Source of the DNA: Phoronis australis
Lineage: Eukaryota > Phoronida > Phoronidae
Direction: 5' to 3'
Length of the DNA stretch: 35,439 nt
Assembly (NCBI GenBank): GCA_002633005.1
Contig: NMRA01000324.1
Coordinates: 276,179-311,617 of the forward strand
In this document: one piece after another, positions 11,712-23,092 of the stretch
Position numbering within the stretch: the stretch's first letter is position 1
How the letters are laid out: each line of letters begins with the position of its first letter
Translations under genes and position numbers: made by a program
The notes under the pieces: generated by a model
What the model was told of the DNA's origin: nothing
Database searches by the model: none
What the model saw: only the letters and a program-made list of their open reading frames with translations

Positions 11712-12007
11712 AATTTGAAGGACTTGTCGACAGGTGTTGGACAGCCGATGAAGAAAGCGGATCCTGGGATATGCAGTACATATCAATTTTCAATACCCAC
11801 ACGTTGTGTAAATGGGTTTGCTCCCACACGAAATTGGCTGCGGTGCAAAATGGCAAGGAATGTTGGTGTTCTCCTCGTTTTGCTTATAACAAACCAGCAA
11901 ATCTAAGAGAATGTAACGTACGCTGTCCGGGAGACTCTAGTCAAAACTGCGGTGGCTTGCGAACGCTATACGTTATGTATGCTCACCATCATGATGAAAG
12001 GGTCTGA
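11712..12007 (+). CDS. WSC-domain exon 2 (last exon) of the plus-strand gene
   Basis: The acceptor is strong (tgtttacttttgccag), and two bases complete the codon left by the phase-1 donor at 10,510. The protein reads GLVDRCWTADEES, then LCKWVCSHTKLAAVQNGKECWC, then CNVRCPGDSSQNCGGLRTLYVMY, and stops after HDERV with TGA at 12,005-12,007. All WSC landmarks are present: C-W near the start, C-x3-C, AAVQNG, CWC, C-x3-CPG, CGG, YVMY. The protein ends only about nine residues after the domain with no membrane segment, so it is probably secreted, or anchored by sequence I cannot see. I found no AATAAA within about 300 bp downstream. The intervening intron is about 1.2 kb. Confidence 0.85.
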
Positions 12008-14978
12008 ACTTTTCCTATAAGTATATTGTGGAAACCAGAAAATGCACAAATGCTTTATTTTCCATCAACTCGTTTACGATATTTTGATGGGCAGCATTTA
12101 AATTGGGAATCTTGCGGAGTATAGAAGAACAGATAATAGCATTCATTTTGTCAGTGCGTGTCTCAAGTTTAACAAAATGACGTCCATTGTAGGTTCTTAC
12201 ACTTAACATTTGTTTTCCACTTCATCACACAATTTTTTTGGATCTGCTGGTGTTCAAAAGAACACAAAACTTAAAGGTATTTTCAAAGTAAAAAACATAT
12301 GTCACCTATCATTCACAAAAGGTATGTGATTCAAGTGACGCACAACACTATCTGATGTTCTATCACTTGTTTATCATACTAATTGTTGAATATAATGAGG
12401 GTGTTCTAACTAGTTTTCCACAATAACCTCCATTTAAATGGTTTGTATGCTAGGGGCATTAGAGTTGTAAGACAATGTTATAACCACTTGATGGGGGTCA
12501 AACAAAAATATGTCCCTACAGCAATCGCTTCTTTTTGTTCATGCAGTAGAAATCACGCACGATGCACACCGTTTAATTATTTAAGTTTAAAGTGATAGAA
12601 CCTTCCTTTGCTTCATTATGTATACACTTGTGTTTGCTGTTTATAAAGGTTACTTATGGCATATTTTTTCTTAGTTTATCTCGCAATTCGCAGATATTCA
12701 GTTTAAAAAAAGTCCTCAGTTCCCTACTGTATTCGGAGAACAGGAAACTGTTAAATTCGGCTATCATCGGTTGCTAGCTCCAATCACCGAGAGGTGCCCC
12801 AGCAATTAATAGTTGGACGAATATGTCCATTGTTATATGCTGAAAGTTCTAATGGCGTTGGAATTTGAAGAAGGATACCAGATCGCTGTTTAGTGGGAGG
12901 TTGGGATAATTCACCACTGTCTCGGTTGCCTGCTAACAGATTCTCACTGTGCCGACAGAGGTATCTCAGACTTGCTACTTTAAGGGGAAGTGCAAATGGG
13001 TCGATCTTACTATTTCTTGGACATTGAACACATTCTCTGATATTGACAGAAAGATAGTGCAATCCACACGCCATAAATGCATCAAGACTGGGTGAAGAAC
13101 TTCAAGGTTATAGCAAGTTCTATTTCGGCTTGTCTATGGAATTGGACAACAACGGGAAAGATAACAAGTTTAAAACTGTTAGTAAGTTGTATTTATCATA
13201 ATTGAATTAAACAGTTTTTCAAAAGAATTTAGGCTAGTGACACAAGTTTATTTTATTGAGTGATTAATGTGACCACAATACCCGCTAGACTTAGACTCAT
13301 CGGTTTCACCGGCAACGTTGCGAATTTCTTTGAATACAGAGGCATATTCAACCGGGAGTTAAGTGTTCGGTGAAAGTTTTACTTGAAACCATATATGTTG
13401 CATAACTCAAGCGATGATAAACGAGGGTTATTATATCGAGGTACATAACTTTCAAGCCGATTCTTCAGAGAGCTAAGTGGCAACATTCGTTTATAAGTCG
13501 TAGTTGCTGAAGTGCGAAAATAATGAGCACATAAAGTGACTGTTTATTCCATGTAAAATAGCAACAATTGTCATCTAATCTACACACCGATCAAATCTTA
13601 CATTGAATGACTATTTAACTGACAAACAGTTTTTAGCTATATGTACTTCAGCAGTACAGGGCCAGTAGGTTGAGACTGTGATCAAGGAGTGTACTAGCAC
13701 AGGAGAGTTAACCCCACCATTTTTTCATTCGCCGTAATGGTAACCGGTCGAAACACTAGCGCTCCAAGCGGTTAAAAATCAACACTTACATAGGAGCGCA
13801 TTCCGAACAATGTAAACACTGATGAATTCATACTTTATTGACGTTCAAGGTGCAATGAAAATACTATGTGATTGAAATTGGTTAGAATACGTACATCCAC
13901 TTATAATCGAATGAGAATGAAAATGTTAAAGTTTTTATTCTCTTGAAGCTACTTTCAAATTCATCATGGTTTTGTTTGATGTTTCAGTTCTTAACAAGGC
14001 AAATTATCTTTCCTTATACCTCCATGTACTAAAAAAATTGATCGATTGCTCCTGGGGGTTCAGAGGGTAATTTCCCCCAGGTGACAGCTAAGGGGGTACC
14101 ATGCAAAAACCAGGTGGGCGCCAAATGAGTGTTGACCCCCTCCCAGGGAGGTTACATGGGAGGAGTGCTAAACAGGTAAAAACCAATGGGGTACATGTAT
14201 GCCACATAGGTTTTGAGCCCCTCCCATCGTCACAAATTTTGGTTGCTCCCCTGACCATTAACAAGCATGTTGCTCCCAGCTCACGGCTGGTTTCATCTCC
14301 ACCCAACAATTTTTCATGCGTTCCTGATTCAATGCACTAGCAATGGGAACAATAGGGTTATTAGGGAAATTTACATTAACTAGAGGGCGCGCGTTTACAA
14401 GTGGTGATAAATAAGCAGCCTCGATTTCGCGAGACCTTTAAATACATGGTGAAAGGGATTGCAGCCATGCCAACGGAATCTGAGATTGCGTGAAAAGGTG
14501 CAAGCTTCCACGAGAGAAAGTAAGCACGACCTTATACAATGGTAAGGTTTGTGATTATTTTGACGATTTTTCCATGTTTATTCTACTGATGCCTGTTAAC
14601 GGAGATGTACTCGCCGAACTCGACTTCGCGGCAGTCGCTTGTGGGAATAATGTTTGACTTGGTTGCAATATGTGTTACGATACTTGGCGTAGCATTCGGG
14701 ATCTTTTTGTACATCAAAGCATCATTATTGTTTGGAATGATTTCTAACATCAGTGACAGTTACATCAATCAATGCTGAATTTTTATGCTGTCAACTCGAT
14801 ATTGGTTAGTGAATTCAGATTGCAATCCAAGTCCAATTGCAAAGGGAACGTGACAAATATCCATCATGATTAGACTATTTGTTTATTTGCTCTCCTATGT
14901 CTTCAGGAAATCTATTATACGTTGAAATGGAAATCTAGCTATCATGTCTGTTTTCACGTGACCTTTGGTTTTTAGGCT
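12008..14978. other. Non-coding interval between WSC gene 1 and block A
   Basis: No gene recognised. The minus-strand frame at 12,784-13,074 (96 codons, several cysteines) matches no family I know and lacks clear splice sites. A perfect hairpin CCTGGGGG...CCCCCAGG lies at 14,051-14,081. The C-rich stretch at 14,040-14,340 (ggggtacc, cccctcccatcg) looks like a degraded repeat. An ATG followed at once by GTAAGG near 14,540 could be a start exon, but nothing supports it further. Confidence 0.4.
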
Positions 14979-17125
14979 TGTACCGTACAGAGGAGATATG
15001 CATCGCTTCTGCACCGTCCCTGAATGGACAAAAATTGGTTTTAAGCATGTGACTACAGCTAAGCAGCAACATCTTCCCATCCAGTGCAGATCTGTTGTCA
15101 AAGCCTACTTTCTATATCGGAAAAAACGAACAAGGTCTTTGAAAAAGGAACAGCTATTTTTAAAGAAAGGTACATGTATGTAAGCCATTTTGTTAATTTA
15201 CTTATGCAGTTTCTTAGCTGGGGATTGGCATAGGGGGTTGTAAGGGCGGATCTAAGATTTTAAGTTGGGGGGGCAGGGCACAGGAATAACCAGAATTTCG
15301 GCACATAAGCCCGCCCAGCCAAATATGTAGGAATTTTTTGGGTTTGTCGACCTTATTACAAAAAAAAAACGGTAAAGGGGTTTGTTGAAGGCCTATGCAT
15401 TGTTTATTCGCCTCCCTGAATGCGCGCATATAATAGTCAGCAATTCGCACCTGATCTGCCAAGTGGTATCTGGTAGAATTTTAGGCGGGCAATGGCCCAC
15501 TTGCACCCCCCCCCCTAAATCCACCACTGGGTTAGAGTTGTAAAGTTTGGTGCAACTGAATGTGTGGAAATAACAGGTAACACATGTCTGGAGAAAGAGC
15601 ATGGTGAGGTAATTCTTAACCTTCATGAAGTTCCTTCAAGTTCATTTCATGAAAGTGTTTTGCTATCAATTGTTAACTCTTAGAAATGTATTTTCTGAAT
15701 TTTCAGCGACTGAATAGTCTTAACTCTAGCCTTGAAATGTTGCGAGTAGTTTATCAATTCAAATGACTGCAATATTGGTGAAAACTGCATTTTTGATGGT
15801 GCCTTGTGATTGGTAATTACTATTTAACAACAGAAAGATTAACCATCATTTTTTAAATGACCCAAGTCTTCATATTTTCTATTACAAGAAAAATAAAAAG
15901 TCTGAGAAACGGTTCCCTCAGCCTTAGACTATAAGTATGCTTGACAGACCCATGAATCTGTAATCGGAGTTTAAAATTGTTGAAAGTATGAAAATGAAAA
16001 GGCTTTAAAATGGGTTACAACGATTTGAAAATGTCTCATAAAGCTTTTGCAGAAAAGTGATGAGTTAAAAAATTATTATGGCTACGAATTAAAAATAAAG
16101 ACGCAGTTTTATACAATACTTATTATATGCACCCTTGCTTTCTGAAAATAGTAAACATTTAATTTTGTGCGAAATTGTAGAGCAGTCACCATATCATATT
16201 TTTGAAAAACCGGGGTAGCATTTTCGACCCTACCTAAAGTACTTAATTATTCATATTTCAGTATCTGTTCCACGTTCAGTGACATCTGAAGGCCATTTCA
16301 AGTCGCAACATAGACAAGCTTTGTCACTCCTTTCTCTTCCCACTAGATTTCCACACACCAGCAGTGCTGCATGGCACAATGCACAAGTCAGTGGCCCTGA
16401 AGAAATGTGAATCGCATACTAAGTTACCATAAGACAGTGTGCCAGTGGATTGTTTGTGTATGAAGAGGAACTGCAACTGACTGCTACACTAGTCAGCCTC
16501 GGTGATGAAGATGCCCATTATAGGCGATGAGTCATGTGTGGACAATAGCTTATTTCCTTTTCTGGGAGAAAAATGAGGGACTGAAGCTAAAGAAGACCGA
16601 GTGACACCCTGGTCTAGTTCAGGGTCAGATTTTGGGCACAAAATGAGTCAAGTGATATGCTGCTGTGTGTACCTTCAAGGATTTAATTGCCTATGTTATT
16701 GCGGCTGAATTAGGCTACATGAAGGAAAGCCAAAACTGGACCTTTTTACAAGCGTTTCTATATGCCTTTGAAACTAGATCCCAGTGAAATGAAAACTAAA
16801 AGCATTTGGTATGAATACCTGTACTTTCTCAATGAGTGACGTTAACTTTTTCTTTCAGAAGAAAGGCTTCGTACTTGTGGTAAAAACGTTTCAATTTGGA
16901 AGACATTATGGGGAAATGACATTCAGTGACTGTATCGTCTTATTGCTCGTTAATGTTACACTTTGATGATCGAATAAATTTTTCATCAACAGGCAAGTTT
17001 GTCACTAATTACTGAAACCACGATATTTCTTCAGTCTTAAAGCCCCACACAGTGCAGTTGTGCTTATTCTTGATAAAGCTGGAATGATTACCGAATACGC
17101 TTGCGAATTGTCAACTTCCCGTTGA
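14966..17125 (+). pseudogene. Unidentified spliced gene of block A (conserved in block B), probably decayed
   Basis: Several reading frames are conserved between blocks A and B. (1) 14,966-15,171: RGDMHRFCTVPEW, then LPIQCRSVVKAYFLYRKK, ending at a possible donor AAG/GTACAT. (2) About 16,261-16,409: after acceptor ttcatatttcag, VPRSVTSEGHFKSQHRQALS, stop in frame. (3) From 16,859: after acceptor ttctttcag, KKGFVLVVKTFQFGRHYGEM, then TFSDCIVLL. (4) About 17,030-17,125: KAPHSAVVLILDKAGMITEY, ACELSTSR, stop. B reads MVKTFHLGTHYAEITFRDCI and ITDYACELSFSC in the same places. It runs convergent to the THAP frame of the block. I do not recognise the family. Stops and frame breaks between pieces suggest a dead gene; a second protein of a two-gene transposon is one reading. 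Confidence 0.5.
15235..15535. mobile_element. 0.3-kb MITE inserted in block A
   Basis: Left end: gggcggatctaagattttaa, followed by a run of G. Right end: a run of nine C, then ctaaatccaccactg. The two ends are imperfect inverted repeats (GGCGGATCTAAG against GGTGGATTTAG). Block B reads straight across the site (ttggcataggaggttagcat), whereas A has ttggcatagggggttg, then the element, then ggttagag. B is therefore the empty site, and ggttgtaa/ggttagag may be a worn 8-bp target duplication as expected for hAT-type elements. No coding capacity. Confidence 0.75.
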
Positions 17126-17786
17126 CTTATAGAAATGTGCAACGATCAAAATGAAGTATTCTCTTTGTTTGCATTTGATTTGTTTGTGTGTGTTATTATT
17201 TTTAGAGCTTTCTTAATAAGTCCTTTGAACAATTTTAAGTGTTGTATTAAATTGTCTATGAATAAAAGTTCCACATGCAAGAAAAGTATGTTTTCAAGTG
17301 TAGCTAGCTGCATAAGAATCTGCTCTGCACAAGATTCGAGAATAAACAATTATAAGTGCATTTAAAACAAATTGGCAAATTGAATAACCACATACATGCA
17401 AAGAAACAACATTGATAAAAACAATTGTTATTTTCCCAATGCAACGGAGTCCAAAACCAGGCATATCAAGTACTGAATGTCTGAAATAGGTTCAATTCTC
17501 TCAGGTTATTGCTGAAGAATTGCTTTTCACTTTGCCCAAAGTTAAAATAGACATTCAGGCGGCTGGTTCAGTCGTTTTCTCTCACCTGTAACAGAAAAGT
17601 AAGAGAAATATTAGCAAATGATAAAAGAAAACATAAGACAAAACTACTTTTGTAAGGCAGAACATACTTGACGTTTCATATTATTTATATGTAGAAACTA
17701 ATAATCTTTGTACCCAAGTCTTATTTAAGATCTGAATTGAAATATATGAAACAGGCTAAAAGTAATTCAACAATGTGTATTTTTCA

Positions 17787-17837
17787 TGACACCTAAATTG
17801 CGCTTCTGGTCTCGAGTAAAATTCAATCTAGGTGTCA
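17787..17837. repeat. Conserved hairpin in the THAP intron, block A copy
   Basis: Arms TGACACCTAAATTG (17,787-17,800) and CAATCTAGGTGTCA (17,824-17,837) pair over 14 positions with one G.T-type mismatch, around a loop of 23 bp. The same hairpin is in block B at 27,101-27,154 with different bases but preserved pairing at most positions. It lies in the intron between the two THAP exons. Confidence 0.7.
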
Positions 17838-18147
17838 ATTTTTATTCCAATGCAATGTTGTGATTTTTACTGAATAGCTTATTCATGTGGTAAGTGGGTA
17901 ACTAATCTGGTAGTCCTGGGGGTGAGGTCTGCTATGAAATAAGGAAACTCACTCATCTAAAGAGTTTATTTGGACATAGCATAGTTTTGAAGAGAAACTG
18001 CTGTAAAAAGTCATCCTTGACTTCTGAGCGTCATGTACCACACACCTCTTATATTTGACGCACTCCCACCAAGGACAATATGTGAATTATGTGCTGCTAG
18101 CCTTCCCGGCATCCGAGTCCCGGGTGAGTGTCCGAAAAGAAGCACTT

Positions 18148-18184
18148 AGTTCCACTCAATAAACCCATTATTCAGTGGGGTAAC
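18148..18184. repeat. Palindrome AGTTCCACT...AGTGGGGTAACT, block A copy
   Basis: An imperfect hairpin (tccactcaataa / ttattcagtgggg) whose counterpart in block B at 26,793-26,825 is almost perfect (GTTCCACTGAATA / TTTAGTGGAAC). It lies just downstream of the first THAP exon in both copies. Confidence 0.5.
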
Positions 18185-18649
18185 TGATGGGGATAACATC
18201 ACCGAACGGTGTTGATAGAAAGTGATTGCTAAAAAATTACCATAGAGCACACACGGGGCTTCGGCATACACACACTTTTTGTCAGTTGGTTGACCCTTTT
18301 GACCGAAATGCTCCGCGAATGTATGTAGTAATCTTAGGTCTTTCGGGAATTTCTGACCACCTGTCGAAGACCTGCACCAGGTAAAAAAGCATTAATAAGG
18401 CTTAGCGCCACGACGTATTTTGATAGCAATTTCCTAATTTTTACCATCTGTTTACATGCAGACAGCGACGCATGCGCAATTCAATCACCACTAGTTACAG
18501 CAGCGACACCACGAGGAGAATTCTCCGAATAGTCCCATGGTTTGGTGTAGTGGGTGTTACACATGTAAGAAGAAGAAAGCAAATCATCACTACCACAAAA
18601 TCGCAATATAATTTTAGAACATTCCATTATTTCTTAGACATGCCAGCAT

Positions 18650-18890
18650 AGGGTAAACTCGATCGCACTCTCCCACGCGCGCACCAAGGGAGCTTCGGGG
18701 GATCGATATGTGCAAAAAGATCCGCCTTCGAGAGACGAAAATCCGTAAAAATATGACAAAAGACCACTAAAGACGCGCAAACGCGGAATTCACAGTCGTG
18801 GTCCCGTTTCTTTTTTGTCCGCCCATTCATTTTTTAGCAAAAGGTCCCCATCGTCAGGAATTCGAGCCCCCCACATTGAGTCTATCATCA
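18650..18890 (+). repeat. Dispersed repeat, copy 1
   Basis: Shares ordered landmarks with 31,560-31,770 in the same orientation: gcgcaccaag/gtgcacccag, gaccactaaagacgcgcaaa against ggccactaaaaaggcgcaaa, tttttagcaaaaggtcc against ttgttagtaaaacgtcc, catcgtcaggaattcgagc against tatcgtcagaaactcgagc, then accccacatt. It lies just outside block A, whereas the other copy is inside the 3.8-kb insertion in block B. No coding potential seen; family unknown. Confidence 0.7.
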
Positions 18891-18997
18891 CTCCTAACTA
18901 GTCCAAGTTGAAAATGCCATGACAAAAAAGTTAAAAGGTACTGAACAGCAATCAAAATATTCACTAGACCCACAACTTCATACAAAACTGAATTGAA

Positions 18998-19073
18998 ATG
19001 GCTTGGATGATAAAGCTAAACTTTTATTTTCTATACACATTGTTCGTAATATCAACAACAGTAGGTACTTCAG
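18998..19073 (+). CDS. Orphan signal-peptide first exon
   Basis: An ATG in a good context (purine at -3, G at +4) opens 25 codons beginning MAWMIKLNFYFLYTLFVI and continuing STTVGTS: a short charged start, a hydrophobic core and a small-residue cleavage region, as in secretory signal peptides. It ends at TCAG followed by GTAAGC, a strong donor, in phase 1. WSC modules here are also bounded by phase-1 introns, so this exon could feed a WSC gene. However, no plus-strand WSC exon lies downstream in the window; the nearest ones downstream are on the other strand. It may belong to a gene continuing past the window, be a leftover of a rearranged WSC gene, or be chance. Confidence 0.45.
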
Positions 19074-19543
19074 GTAAGCTTAAGCTAGACCACAAGATCA
19101 TATTTGTTACCTGGCCACAGCTGGGTATAAATTAATCACAATCTCCAAAAACGTACAGAATAGGCAACACGTACATCATTACATCTAACCAACCTTTTCA
19201 CTCTCTATTAATTCACTAGTAAACAACAGCTCTTTTTGCCAAGGAAATGCGTTATAAATAAAGCTGAAAACTAATTTACTCACAGAGGTGTTTGTCATTG
19301 AGAAGCAAAATGATACGGATAGCTTGGGTTTAAATAAAAGTCAGCCCACCATTCAGACTCTAAAAGACCCATCAGCTTCACTTTTGCTCTCTTCAAATGA
19401 CAGGCTAACCATTCATAAAATGTTTCAATCTGATCAACCAAAGTAAATTACGAAAACCAGGTTTTGACTACTTTCTACACGTGGTGTTCCAGTACTTGCT
19501 TTGTGAGACGATAATCAGAAATGTAAAAAAGCCTATTCCACAC

Positions 19544-20387
19544 CTGTAACATAATTTCCGGAGAACTTTTTGACATTTTCATTTTTGATGGATTTGGGAC
19601 ATCAAATACTGCTTGGGCACTGCATCCAATACCAGCTTGTTCTTCATTCATGAACATGGACTCCTTGAAGTGATGAGAGCATAAGTTGCAGTTCTTGGAC
19701 AAGCAGGTTGAATCTCTATTCATAAGGTCGGCTCCCAGTGCTTGCACCTGGACAGAAATCAATGAGAGACTCAGGAACAAATCTCACACTCACCAGGTTC
19801 TCAGAAGACTGGTAGCCTACACTAAACTACACTACACTACAGAAGTCCTGTCGTACTGTGATTGCGATAAAGACAAAAGCGTCTTGGAGTCAACTAAAAA
19901 AACTAGGACACAAATACCGATACACGGATATTTTAAGGGCCGCACAGCTTTTCGCCGAGACCCACAGATTTTCTAAGTTGACTAATGAAAGACTTGAGGC
20001 CCTGTGGCTGTGATTGTGCCAAGGCCGTGCCAACACGATGATTCGTATTCACCCATGTCCATGGGTACGCTTTCCTAAAATTATCCCTGCAATCGTTCGG
20101 GTGACATTTTGATTTGGAAAACATGAACTGCAAGTATCCAAAAGGTGACGATCACATCGTACGTTAATCATAGTCCTTCCGCCGGCTGCTTAGCCTACAC
20201 TGCAGACAACAGACAGTGGCACCAGAACAGCGATCGACTTGTCTAACAACCGTGAACACAACACACAAAATGAATTATAATGTATCAAATTATTTAATAA
20301 CATATGATACTTACCTTTCCGGATCCTAAGGAAACCTAAAAAGTGACATGTCTGGGGTTTTCGCACAGCAAAATGCGCCCTCCCCAT
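19544..20387 (-). pseudogene. Two-exon THAP-domain pseudogene
   Basis: Exon 1 (20,387-20,315) starts at an ATG. In a neighbouring frame it reads FCCAKTPDMSLFRFP, stop, DPER: the THAP F-R-F-P-K-D-P-E-R core with lysine changed to a TAG stop. It ends at a consensus donor (GGAAAG/GTAAGT). Exon 2 (19,747-19,544) follows a consensus acceptor (gatttctgtccag). Joined in the exon 1 frame it begins CKHW, giving the conserved tryptophan. One frame over it reads LMNRDSTCLSKNCNLCSHHF, KESMF and QAVFDVPNP, the CxxH-F and AVPTIF-like parts of THAP. It ends at another donor (TTACAG/GTGTGG). Splice sites are intact but frame and stop are broken, so it is a pseudogene, host or transposase-derived. It lies just downstream of the minus-strand WSC gene. 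Confidence 0.72.
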
Positions 20388-20602
20388 TGTTTTGGCACTT
20401 CCTGGTTGACCGTTGCTTGTTCACCACTTGGTGGCGCTAGTAGTAGCGGTAACAGCTGACTCACAAGTGAACTCTCCTATTCTACGACACTCTTGCTATG
20501 ATCAAAACAAGACTCTGTGCAAAAGCAGAGAATTACAAGAAAATTTTATTGGATTGATAGAAGAAAATCATGAAAAAAAAACTTGCTATAACTATTAACA
20601 AT

Positions 20603-20608
20603 TTTATT
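20603..20608 (-). terminator. Polyadenylation signal AATAAA of the minus-strand WSC gene
   Basis: Read on the minus strand, AATAAA lies about 105 bp beyond the TAA stop at 20,711, a normal 3'-UTR distance. Confidence 0.6.
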
Positions 20609-20710
20609 TGCTCATGCTGCTCAAACACAACACTATTAGGATCCGGAGGTCATGAGTTCCGTGTTTGACGTAGCAATATTTTTACCGTAGGGATTAACAC
20701 CGACAAATCT

Positions 20711-21060
20711 TTAGAACATGTCAGTTCGGAGGCGTCCTCTAATAGTTGAAGCCATAATATAAATGCCGTGCACTCCCCCACAATACTCTCCATATTTCCC
20801 CGTGCAGTGTCGTCTGCATTCTCCGTCATCCGTAAGGTACACCCGTAGAATGTTAATCCATTGACCACAGAGGCATTCTTCTCCATTAATTACACCAGAT
20901 AACGGTCTTCCTTTCTGTTTGCAAAATGATTGGCAAACAGTTCTAGTCATCGAAGTTTTCGATGTCATCCTAGAAATCCTTTCAATGTCTCCAAGTGCCC
21001 TTAAAAACACGCTTCCACTTGTGTAACAGCCCTCCACAAATCCCGACCCTTTATCGTCTT
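20711..21060 (-). CDS. WSC-domain last exon of the minus-strand gene
   Basis: The acceptor (tcaatcgtttcag) is followed by two bases completing a phase-1 codon, then DDKGSGFVEGCYTSGS. The WSC landmarks follow: TVCQSFCKQKG, SGVINGEECLCG, CRRHCTGKYGEYCGG and IYIMAS. The frame stops at TAA (20,711-20,713) after LRTDMF. The usual CWCG is CLCG and the AAVQNG motif is SGVING, so this copy is more diverged than the plus-strand pair but keeps its cysteines. It joins in frame to the WSC exon at 24,995-24,709 (phase 1 to phase 1) across a 3.6-kb intron. No membrane segment follows, so the product is probably secreted. Confidence 0.82.
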
Positions 21061-21861
21061 CTGAAACGATTGATTTTAAAACATTTCAATGACGACGAAT
21101 TACGCTCTACACATCAGGTTTTAGTAGAACATCCTGTTCTTAAAGAGACAATTCGCAAACAACGCGCTGTACGTGTATATTTTCAACACCGATGCTGTAA
21201 CCTGTTCTGTTTACTAAACATTCTGTGAATGTCTTGGTTGAAATAGGTAACAGTTTAAAGCGACATACTTATCAAAATGAAATACGTAATAAATTTAATT
21301 CCCGGTCTGAAAAATAGGGCCACCTATGTTGATATAATCTCTGCGCGAATTCGGCCAAAGAGCAATAAAATCGATATCAAAATAATATTCCCCGCTCAAA
21401 GGCAGCCACAGAATAAGGCCCTGTACAGTATAGCAAGCCCTGTTTTAAGGCCGATGGAGAGCTGTACAAATATACGGGGCAACAGTTTTACGACGCCCTA
21501 CATTAAAGCAGGATCGACACTGTTGGTCTGCCTTTTGACATGCACCCCTGCTATTACAAGGGGTTCCAATATACATCCATCTCCTTGAGGGGTCATCTAG
21601 AATTGCGTAATTGGCCCCATCCCTTGGCTTGACGCACCCTATCATAGTAAAGAATTCTGTTCTTCAGTTGCTTTCAGACTGGGCTCTTGCAATTACGCTC
21701 TCCATTTTTCTAGTTGTGCTAAGGTGACGACTGTCAGCCTCGTAGCATGACAGACGCTACAAAATACTGAGATACACATAACTAAATAAAATGCAGTTAA
21801 TATGGGGTACTGACCCCAGCAGTGACTGGAAGACAAGTGGTCTGGCTCCCTAGTGTGTGCT

Positions 21862-21881
21862 GAGAGAGAGAGAGAGAGAGA
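21862..21881. repeat. (GA)n microsatellite
   Basis: About ten uninterrupted GA units. Confidence 0.9.
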
Positions 21882-23014
21882 CGCTATTCCACATGACAGA
21901 ACATCTATTTGCAAAGTGACGTGTACTAGGCACGTAAATGATATCCATTCCGACGGAAAGACTTTTCGTCACTACACAGATTACAATGGATCCAAAAAAA
22001 AAACGTCAAACAGAAGTTTGTGTGTGATATTATTAATATTCCGGCTTCTACGTGCCTTTCAAGACAGACTACTGCCTCTGATGATGAATTGCCAAACTAC
22101 ATGATAAAATGTGTGTAAAATTTTGCAAAATATCATTACTAGTCACCTTCTTTAAAGTCGCTTCGATCACGCGTGTTTGTAAAACTTATCATCATGTTGT
22201 TTGAATGACAAATCATCATCATCCACTGATGCATCCCTGACCTTACAAAATTTTGAATATCTTAGCAATCCTTTTTTCTTTAAGATTTTGTGTTTACACC
22301 AGAAAACAGCACTAGGATATACCCATTTTAGTTAATGTGACAATTTCACACTTGTAAGCCAATGTTTTATTCGGTAACGTAAATATAGAATATTACATGG
22401 CGAAGTCGTTGCCCCACGTCATCTAGAGCCCAAGTAGATTTTGGAGAATTATCGAATTATTATTATTATCATAATACCACATACTGAACGAGAAACATTG
22501 CAATGCATCGATCTACCTTTCTCGACTCGCCTCGACTTTGGAACTACTTTCTATGTCAGAGGTCCGGGTTCGGAGGTCGTGACCTTTTAAGGAAAGCCGA
22601 GATATTTTTCTCAAATAATGCTTTTACTTAAAACCAATTGGAAAATAAACCAAAATAGAAATAAAGTGAATCTATAAATTTAGGTTTACCAACTATTTTA
22701 GGTTACTTCACATTTCATCACACTTAGCTTCGATCGGGAAAATACCGTCTGCTAAAGTAGGTTACCACTAGTTAATTGACTATAATGCTCAAGTCAAAGG
22801 AACCCGACGACACGATACCTGCATCCAAATTGGAGATCGGTGATTTTCCATTGAGAGAACACGAGAGAAAAATTTCACTGAATTAAAATATCGTTTTTAT
22901 GGAAATCATGCGTCTTGTTTTTCATAGCGTATAAATGTCGGTGCAATGCCCTTTGCTGAACATGCGATTGTTGCGCGTGCTCATTTAAGTAATTCTATTT
23001 TCACGTTCGATTAA

Positions 23015-23092
23015 GTCAGCCGCTGAGTGGTGTAGCTGTAAAGTCGGCGGCTCGCAACTCTTGAGGCCAGGCTTCGAATCCGGCCTCGGTTT
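23015..23092 (+). mobile_element. tRNA-derived SINE head
   Basis: An A-box-like TGGTGTAGCTGT (about 23,029-23,040) and a B-box-like GCTTCGAATCC (23,071-23,081) are spaced about 40 bp apart, as in an internal RNA polymerase III promoter. The arms of a full tRNA cloverleaf do not pair well at the acceptor end, so this is a SINE head rather than a working tRNA gene. The SINE body probably continues to about 23,220. It lies within the large WSC intron. Confidence 0.65.

Larger units (their letters stand above)
17530..18405 (-). pseudogene. THAP-domain remnant of block A, two exons
   Basis: On the minus strand the first exon (about 18,405-18,270) contains KFPKDLRLL at 18,353-18,330, the THAP F-P-K-D core. 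The metal-binding CxxxxC upstream is damaged: the B copy reads CYFPGCKS, while A reads a shifted, mutated form. After an intron of about 0.7 kb, the acceptor tttctgttacag (17,594-17,586) leads into ERKRLNQPPECLF and a stop. B has ERKRLKPTALPSIS there, which resembles the AVPTIF-type motif closing THAP domains. Stops and frame breaks in A make it non-functional. In this block it runs tail to tail with the unidentified plus-strand gene. Confidence 0.65.
14979..18510 (-). repeat. Block A: diverged 3.2-kb duplicated unit, inverted relative to block B
   Basis: Read on the minus strand, this block aligns nearly end to end with block B (26,423-34,705) once three insertions are removed. Landmarks shared in order: agtggtgattgaattgcgca (18,475-18,495 and 26,440-26,460); the THAP FPKD segment; the hairpin ending aggtgtca; tttctgttacag; ttattctcgaat; gacaattcgcaagcgta; cacaaacaatcca; aaaatatgatatgg; gcagaagcgatgcatat. 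The copies are clearly diverged, with many substitutions and small indels, so the duplication is old. A carries a 0.3-kb MITE (15,235-15,535) that B lacks. I see no target duplication. A 17-bp inverted resemblance (ATGCATCGCT-TCTGCA against ATGCGTCGCTGTCTGCA) near 15,000 and 18,460 may be chance. Confidence 0.85.

Noticed and set aside
12784-13074. 96-codon minus-strand open frame
   Set aside because: No recognisable domain, no clear splice sites, no second copy in the window to test conservation.
14996-18470. ATGCATCGCT/AGCGACGCAT as terminal inverted repeats of block A
   Set aside because: Only about 15 of 17 positions match, one side lies in a conserved coding piece, and block similarity continues beyond both; more likely chance.
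19933-20133. Extra exon between the two THAP pseudogene exons
   Set aside because: It has an acceptor-like start, but its frame does not fit the flanking exons, and direct joining of 20,315 to 19,747 already gives the expected DPER-CKHW order.
23015-23092. Functional tRNA gene
   Set aside because: A and B boxes are present but acceptor and T-arm pairing is poor, there is no polymerase III terminator close by, and the sequence continues as a SINE-like body.
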